DNA from: Phlebotomus papatasi
Taxonomy: Eukaryota > Arthropoda > Insecta > Diptera > Psychodidae
Direction of reading: 5' to 3'
Assembly: GCF_024763615.1 (NCBI RefSeq)
Contig: NC_077223.1
Coordinates: 94,302,627 to 94,366,626, forward strand
DNA: 64,000 bases
Position 1 is the stretch's first letter, and each line of letters begins with the position of its first letter. Both the position numbers and the translations under genes were made by a program. Shown piece after piece: positions 58,560 to 64,000 of the stretch. Below the pieces are notes generated by a model, which did no database searches, was not told the DNA's origin, and worked only from the letters and a program-made list of their open reading frames with translations.

Positions 58560-59550
58560 CCCTCGTGCTTTGGGCGTTCAGCAGAGTGATGTTGCGAAAG
58601 AGGGTTTGTGGTGTGGTGGTACTTTATTGATCCATTTATCACACTTCTGGGTTGAAGCACAAGTAGGGAAATTTATTAAGAAGCGAGATGTTTTTCGTCC
58701 ACCCTGCCGCCAGTGTCTATCTCACCATGTGGTATGCCCCGCAGAGAGGGTCCCACATGCGTTTCTGCGAGAAGGCGGGCAAAAGGGCGCGAAAGAACTT
58801 GATCCCCCCATACTCCCCTTTTTTTGTTCCTGACACTCAATCAAATACCATCCCTCTACGGGAACTGACACATTTCATTTATTACTAACCACACTGTGAC
58901 ATTGACACTGGGTCGAAGAGTCTCCTCCGTGGTCCGGGAGGCGTCACATTCCATTGCTGACCACACTGCTGCAGAACCCTCCAACTCACTGCATCACACA
59001 GAAAACAGCTGCAGTCTCGGTGTATCGAATTTTCCCCCAATGACCCAAATTCACCGCACAAAACAACGTCCCACTCACTGAATCACTGACACAGACACAA
59101 CTTTGATAGAAGATGGAGTGCAGGAAAAGAAGTCCACCCGCAATTCACTTGCACATATCGTACTAGGAGATCTCAGGTTATTGGCCACGCAAATATTCAC
59201 AATTAGACAATCCTGCCAGAAGAAGCACTAATAATAAGTCTCACACGCGAATAGTCCAAGAATCTTAGGCAGGAGCACTGTCATGTGAGGCACTGGTGCT
59301 GAAGGCTCCACGTCCGAGGTTTGTGGCGTGTCGATGCTGACTGAGTCTGCAGCACAAGATGCATGCGAGGTGACTCTCGGACGGCCGGAGATGAAGTCGA
59401 GGGATGGATGCCATGGGAAGTTCCAGAGCCTTCCATGGGACATGCGCATCCCCAAAAGCACCCCTCGCAGTCGAGACAGTGGCAGCAGTGGAGACGCCCA
59501 GTATCACCAGGCGTCTCCACGGGGTGGCGATTTTGGGCATACTTAACCAT
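58560..59550. other. GC-rich island with overlapping open frames, unassigned
   Basis: About 1 kb clearly richer in GC than its surroundings, with several mutually overlapping frames (plus 58444-58833, minus 59591-59265 and 59461-59228), none of recognisable homology. The minus strand shows initiator-like TCAGTG words near 59080-59093 and a possible donor, ATG/GTGAGA, near 58728. This could be a promoter with a non-coding first exon, comparable with the Syb island at 25.1 kb. It also holds a hairpin with 11-bp arms (GTGGAGACGCC / GGCGTCTCCAC) at about 59487-59521. Confidence 0.4.
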
Positions 59551-59599
59551 ATCACTGAACCAACCTTTGATATCTTAATTACAAGGGTCAATAGTGTAA

Positions 59600-59790
59600 A
59601 ATTTATTTACGCATTTATTTATTTATTTATTCTATTTATTTTCCATAATAATGCTTTTGAGCTTGTGGTCTTGGAAGCATATATAATTTAAAAAAAAGAA
59701 AACCGTTAATAAAGTAAAACGAAATTTAGGAAGCAAGAATTTGCGGCCACCGTCGTCTAAGTATTGGTGACCAACCTCCAGAGTAAAAGA
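59600..59790 (-). mobile_element. 3' end of a non-LTR retrotransposon, copy 3 (reverse)
   Basis: Reverse complement of 59741-59790 reads TGGTCACCAATACTTAGACG followed by ACGGTGGCCGC, matching TGGTCACCAACGCTGAGACG at 52 kb. It is followed by an (AAAT)n tail seen on the plus strand as ATTTATTTATTTATT at 59612-59640. Confidence 0.55.
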
Positions 59791-59892
59791 GTCGGGGTAA
59801 TTAGAGTCGGAATTTAGAGATTTCCTCTTTCCTCACTGTTTCAGATTGTCAAAAAGAAAAAGAAAATCATGAAGAAGTAACAAAGTCAATTA

Positions 59893-60094
59893 CGGGCTTC
59901 AGACCTAAGACTTAGCAATCTGGCTTAACTCCTCTAATTCCTCATCAAGCAAGATTTTTTTAAGAAATTGTTATTTAGGATTGAATATTAAGGGTAAATG
60001 ATTCATTAGATTTTGAAAAATCAATAAAATTGCTTGTTATTAAAATTTTTGAGACCTTCGGGAACTGGGCTAAACCTCCAGTCTGAAGCCGGCC
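59893..60094. repeat. Repeat with GGGCTTCAGACCTAAGACTT end, copy 2
   Basis: Reverse-complement counterpart of 45604-45808. Ends with GGGCTAAACCTCCAGTCTGA. The same GCTAAACCTCCA word occurs at 15299. Confidence 0.6.
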
Positions 60095-60344
60095 TATGGG
60101 CCCAAATAGACTCAGACTGATCCTCGAGAATATTTAGTCTCTAGAATTTCAACCAGCAATGGTCTATATTCCTTAATGAACCAGTTTACGGGATGATGAA
60201 TCGACGGTGAATGTAGACTTGATTTATTATAGGACAGGATGTCCCTTCCGGTGATCATCGGTTTTTGAATTAAATCCAAAAATTAAAAATACAATGTACC
60301 AGAGCTTTCGACACCTATCATGTATAAAATTTTCCTAAAATTTT

Positions 60345-62830
60345 AAGAGAGATAATTTTGTGAGTTTCTTTGAGAGTCTTGGAAACAGATTTATCGCTGC
60401 CGGTGATTTTAACTCTAAGCACCCATTTTGGCGATCCCGTCTAATTAACCCAAAGGGCAGGGAACTTTATGAAGCAGCTAAAAATAAAAACTTGAGTTTC
60501 TTGTCTACAGTGGAACCTACATATTGGCCTACAGATCCCAAGAAGGTTCCTGATCTTCTTGATTTCTGTGTAACAAACGGTGTGGATCCAACACGCTGTG
60601 AAGTAAGGTCTTCTTTCGATCTTTCATCAGATCACAGTCCCGTCGTCCTTAAGAACTTTTCTAAGGCTAAGACTATAGCGAGGGAGCGCCCTCTTATCAA
60701 CAGAACTACGAACTGGGATCTTTTTAGAGAAAAGTTGGATGACTCAATTGATGTTCCAGGAACACTCATCACACATCATGAGATTGATCAGGCAGTGGAA
60801 CTTTTAACTGGGGCCATACAGGAGGCTGCGCGCTCATCTACCTCATTTGGAAATAATGAAGCCCAGAGGTACGAAGTTTCCTTGAGTGTAAAAGAAAAAA
60901 TTCGCGAAAAAATAAATTTGTGTAAAAAATGGCAATCCACTAGACACCCCCAAGATAGAAGGAATTTTAACAGAGCAACCAGGGAACTTAAAAAAATGTT
61001 GGAGAATCTGAAAAATGAATCTATCGTTCACTATTGGGAAAGTCTTACACCAACTGAAGCCACTGATTACAGCCTTTGGAAGGCCACTGGAAAGCTGTCT
61101 CGACCACAAAGTATTACACCTCCTATTAAAAGAGCTGATGGAAGTTGGGCAAGATCTGACTCTGACAAAGCGAATGCCTTTGCCAACCATTTGGGTGGTG
61201 TCTTTTGTCCCTGGCCAGAAATGGAGGGGAATGATGATAGTCAGGTTCAGAGTTTTTTTTGGAATCTCCTGGTCAATTGTCCCCTCCTTTGAAAAGAATT
61301 AGTATCAAGGAGATTGTAAACATAATGTGCACTGACCTGAACCCCAAAAAGGCTCCTGGACATGATTTAATCACAGGGCGAATTTTAAAGGAGTCTTCTC
61401 CTAAAGCGTTTCGTTTTATACAAAAACTTTTTAATTCCCTGCATGTCACTGGTTACTTTCCAAAGCAGTGGAAGATTGCCTTGGTCAGATTGTTTGTTAA
61501 AGCCAGGAAGAAATCAGAAGAGATGAGCTCGTATAGACCCATAAACTTGCTCCCGATTTTGTCCAAGATCTTTGAGAGGCTCTTCATGGCGCGATCAAAG
61601 CCTATCCTTGATAAAAACAGTATGTTCCCGATCATCAATTCGGCTTCCGAGCCGGCCATGGGACTGTCGAGCAAGTTCACCGTTTGGTGGACGTTATACA
61701 CACGTCCTTCGATAACAGAAGGTATTGGACTGGTGCTTTCTTGGACGTTAGTCAAGCATTTGATCGAGTTTGGCACAAAGGACTTACTTACAAGATGAAG
61801 AAGATGCTGCCCTATGGCTGCTATCTTATAATCAACTCTTTTTTGACAGATAGAAACTTCTTTGTTAAGCAAGGCTGTGAAAAATCGCAAGTACTTCCAG
61901 TACTTTGGTACTTTTAGGTGATCCACAGGGTAGCGTGCTGGGACCTTTTCTTTACCTTATCTTCACGGCTGATCTCCCACAACATCCTCCTAATACAATG
62001 GCAACCTATGCTGATGACACGGTAATTTTGTCGGTGGCTGATTCTCCATTAGAGGCTTCTCGGAATTTGCAAGCTGGCCTCCACCACATTGAATCTTGGT
62101 TACACAGATGGAAAATTAAAGCCAATGAACATAAATCAGTCCATGTAACCTTTTCTCTCAGAAAAGAGACTAGTCCACCTGTCGAGCTGAACGGCATTCA
62201 AATCCCCCAAGCCGATGAAACTAAGTATTTAGGCATCCACCTAGACAGGAAACTGACATGGAGATCTCACATTTGGACAAAAAGGAAGCAGCTAAGCCTA
62301 AAATGGAGGAATTTATATTGGCTCTTAAACAGAAAATCAAGGATGTCAGTAGAGAATAAGGTCCTTGTGTACAATTGCATAATAAAACCAGTCTGGACCT
62401 ATGGGATTCAACTCTGGGGAGCTGCTGCTAAAACTAATATTGACATCCTGCAAAGGTTCCAAAACAAGGCTTTAAGGCAAATCGCAAACGCTTCCTGGTA
62501 TGTAACAAATGACCAGCTTCACAAAGATCTCAAAATAGCGACGGTGCAGGAGGAGATTGTAGCGGCCAGCAAGCGATACAAGGACAGACTTCTTGGACAC
62601 CCAAATAAACTCGCAGGCCAGTTGGCGGTGGATGAGGAAATAGAAAGAAGGCTACTCAGAACGAGACCTTCTGATTCTGATTTATTTCTGCTGTTGTAGT
62701 TAGCGGAATACTTTTTTTGGTTGATCCGTGAGATTAACCTCCACGTCATTCTCATTTCTCTCAACTAAAGCTTATCGTACGAAACACTCTTGTATGTGCA
62801 GATTGCTTTAATAAGACGATCATTAAAAAA
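60345..62830 (+). pseudogene. Jockey-clade non-LTR retrotransposon, 5'-truncated and frameshifted
   Basis: Begins inside the APE endonuclease (FIAAGDFNSKHPFWRSR; catalytic SSDHSPV at about 60625), continues through the linker and then the reverse transcriptase: LNPKKAPGHDLITG, SYRPINLLPILSKIFERL, AFLDVSQAFDRVWHKGL, DPQGSVLGPFLY and the catalytic YADDT at about 62009. It ends with the C-terminal ALRQIANASWYV and TRPSDSDLF region and TAG at 62697-62699. The reading shifts frame near 61255, 61640-61690 and 61905, so it cannot make a full ORF2. A 3' UTR of about 120 bp ends in ATCATTAAAAAAA. The endonuclease start, RT box spelling and poly(A) tail fit Jockey/BS-like elements of Diptera. Confidence 0.92.
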
Positions 62831-62839
62831 ATCTCAATT

Positions 62840-64000
62840 TGTAAATTTTAGTATGTTGGTATCTAAGGAAGATTTTTAGTGAATGACATAAGGAATATAT
62901 TCTCAGAACAAACCTATCCCAGTATCTCCTTATTATTTGTGCGATTACCGAGACTTTCCTCTTTAATCCTTAAATATCTTTTAAATCCAAGGACATGTTT
63001 CTTGTGCAGGAATACTCTCCTTGAAAAAAAAAAGATCTAAAGCTCTCTGGAGATCATACACCTCATACAAAGTACAGTGACAATTGCTGGTACATTTCCC
63101 TTAATTTACCTGCTACAAATAATATGTCTAGTATATTATAAAAGAAAATTAGCGTTATTTTGGAAATAAGAACCCCCTCAAGTTTGTTCACAAACCGAAT
63201 TTTCAATGACAGAATTACACCTTTATAAGCTGATCTAGGTTTATAATTGGCTTTTCCACTCTATAATTTTTCGGCCCCTATTTTGTGGGCGTAATACTTT
63301 TAATATGTCCCTATTAGAGCGCCCTTATATTTTAACGCTTTAAGATTTCATCTTCTCAATTTTCGGCCCCCATATTTTTTAGGGCTTTCTAATTTAAATG
63401 TCCTAATTTTTAAATATTCCTAATTTCTTATTCCACTATTTTTTCTTACTAATTGGTTTAGCGCCTAGGAGCTCTAATTTTATAAGTGCTTATTTTTAAA
63501 GCGCCTTTACTTTATAATACTTTAATTTTCTAGTGTCTCTAAGTTTTGGTTGCTTTACGGCGCCCCTAATTTTTACGGCGCCCGGGGCGATCGCACCCTT
63601 CGCCCCCGCCACGGTACGCCTATGGCTGAGTAGGAAAGAGATAATTTATAAAAGGTGTTTCTTCCCAGAGCTTTTGGTGCAGTAAATACTTACTCAGCTT
63701 CTTCAGTGGCCGAAGTAAATATTTTTTTATTATTTAGAACAATTTAAGAGAAAAGCATACTTACTTTTTAACGTTTCATTTTGATGAACAAAGTAGGGTT
63801 CATTAACCAGAATACTAATTTCACTTTTCTTTATTCATGAATTCACCCGAGGTGCCTTTGTTCCTGAAACTTGTAAGGCATTCTTCTTTCGGAACTAATG
63901 TGGCTTCCAAAGAGGCTTTTCTCTTTGATTAACGACAAAACCTAAATAAAAGAGACGAAGCTTAGCTGAATTAGTCCATATTGCAATAAAAGACAAAAAT
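62840..64000. other. Intergenic with a decayed GGCGCC(C)TAATTTTTA tandem
   Basis: No gene seen. Between about 63240 and 63620 words like GCGCCCTTATATTTTA, GCGCCTTTACTTTATA and GGCGCCCCTAATTTTTAC recur every 20-40 bases, ending with CGGGGCGATCGCACCCTTCG and CGCCACGGTACGCCTATGG, which resembles a transposon terminus. Confidence 0.45.

Noticed and set aside
61453..61926. 157-codon minus-strand ORF
   Set aside because: Antisense of the Jockey reverse transcriptase region.
1..64000. tRNA, rRNA or snRNA genes
   Set aside because: No convincing cloverleaf, A/B-box pair or rRNA-like segment was found by eye; a covariance-model search could still find a decayed one.

Overview
The window looks like an AT-rich insect nuclear contig. 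The three recognisable host genes are spliced with GT/AG introns, carry metazoan protein families, and are closest to the dipteran forms I remember. A nematoceran fly such as a phlebotomine sand fly is my best guess, but that is an inference and no sequence in the window proves it.

Layout. (1) 1-20.3 kb, minus strand: a chondroitin sulfate N-acetylgalactosaminyltransferase gene (CSGALNACT family). Six coding exons are placed to the base with matching phases. The C-terminal exon lies beyond the left edge. Its introns hold most of the first block of repeats: a 148-bp tandem array, a 1.66-kb pogo-like element containing a dead retrotransposon, and many MITEs. (2) 21.0-21.8 kb, minus strand: an intronless 224-codon ORF for a very hydrophobic protein, with a TATA box and an AATAAA signal; I do not recognise it. 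(3) 25.1-35 kb, plus strand: a synaptobrevin/VAMP gene with a GC-rich promoter, a 5' UTR intron and three coding exons (130 aa). (4) 35-43 kb: intergenic DNA or distal 3' UTR filled with repeats. (5) 43.2-44.6 kb, plus strand: a two-exon RIB43A/RIBC gene (381 aa) encoding a doublet-microtubule protein. (6) 44.6-60.3 kb: repeat-dense DNA with MITEs of at least six families, a piggyBac transposase fossil, non-LTR 3' ends and a GC-rich island at 58.6-59.5 kb. (7) 60.35-62.83 kb, plus strand: a 5'-truncated, frameshifted Jockey-clade retrotransposon. (8) 62.8-64 kb: AT-rich DNA ending in a decayed repeat.

The genes do not form a pathway. CSGALNACT acts in the Golgi on chondroitin sulfate, synaptobrevin in vesicle fusion, and RIB43A in the axoneme. 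The most notable feature is the transposon archaeology. Several nests can be resolved from the window alone because occupied and empty copies of the same site are both present. Several different short-element families share a similar AGGG(T/G)AA-type terminus next to TA. No bacterial-type system, CRISPR array, tRNA or rRNA was seen.
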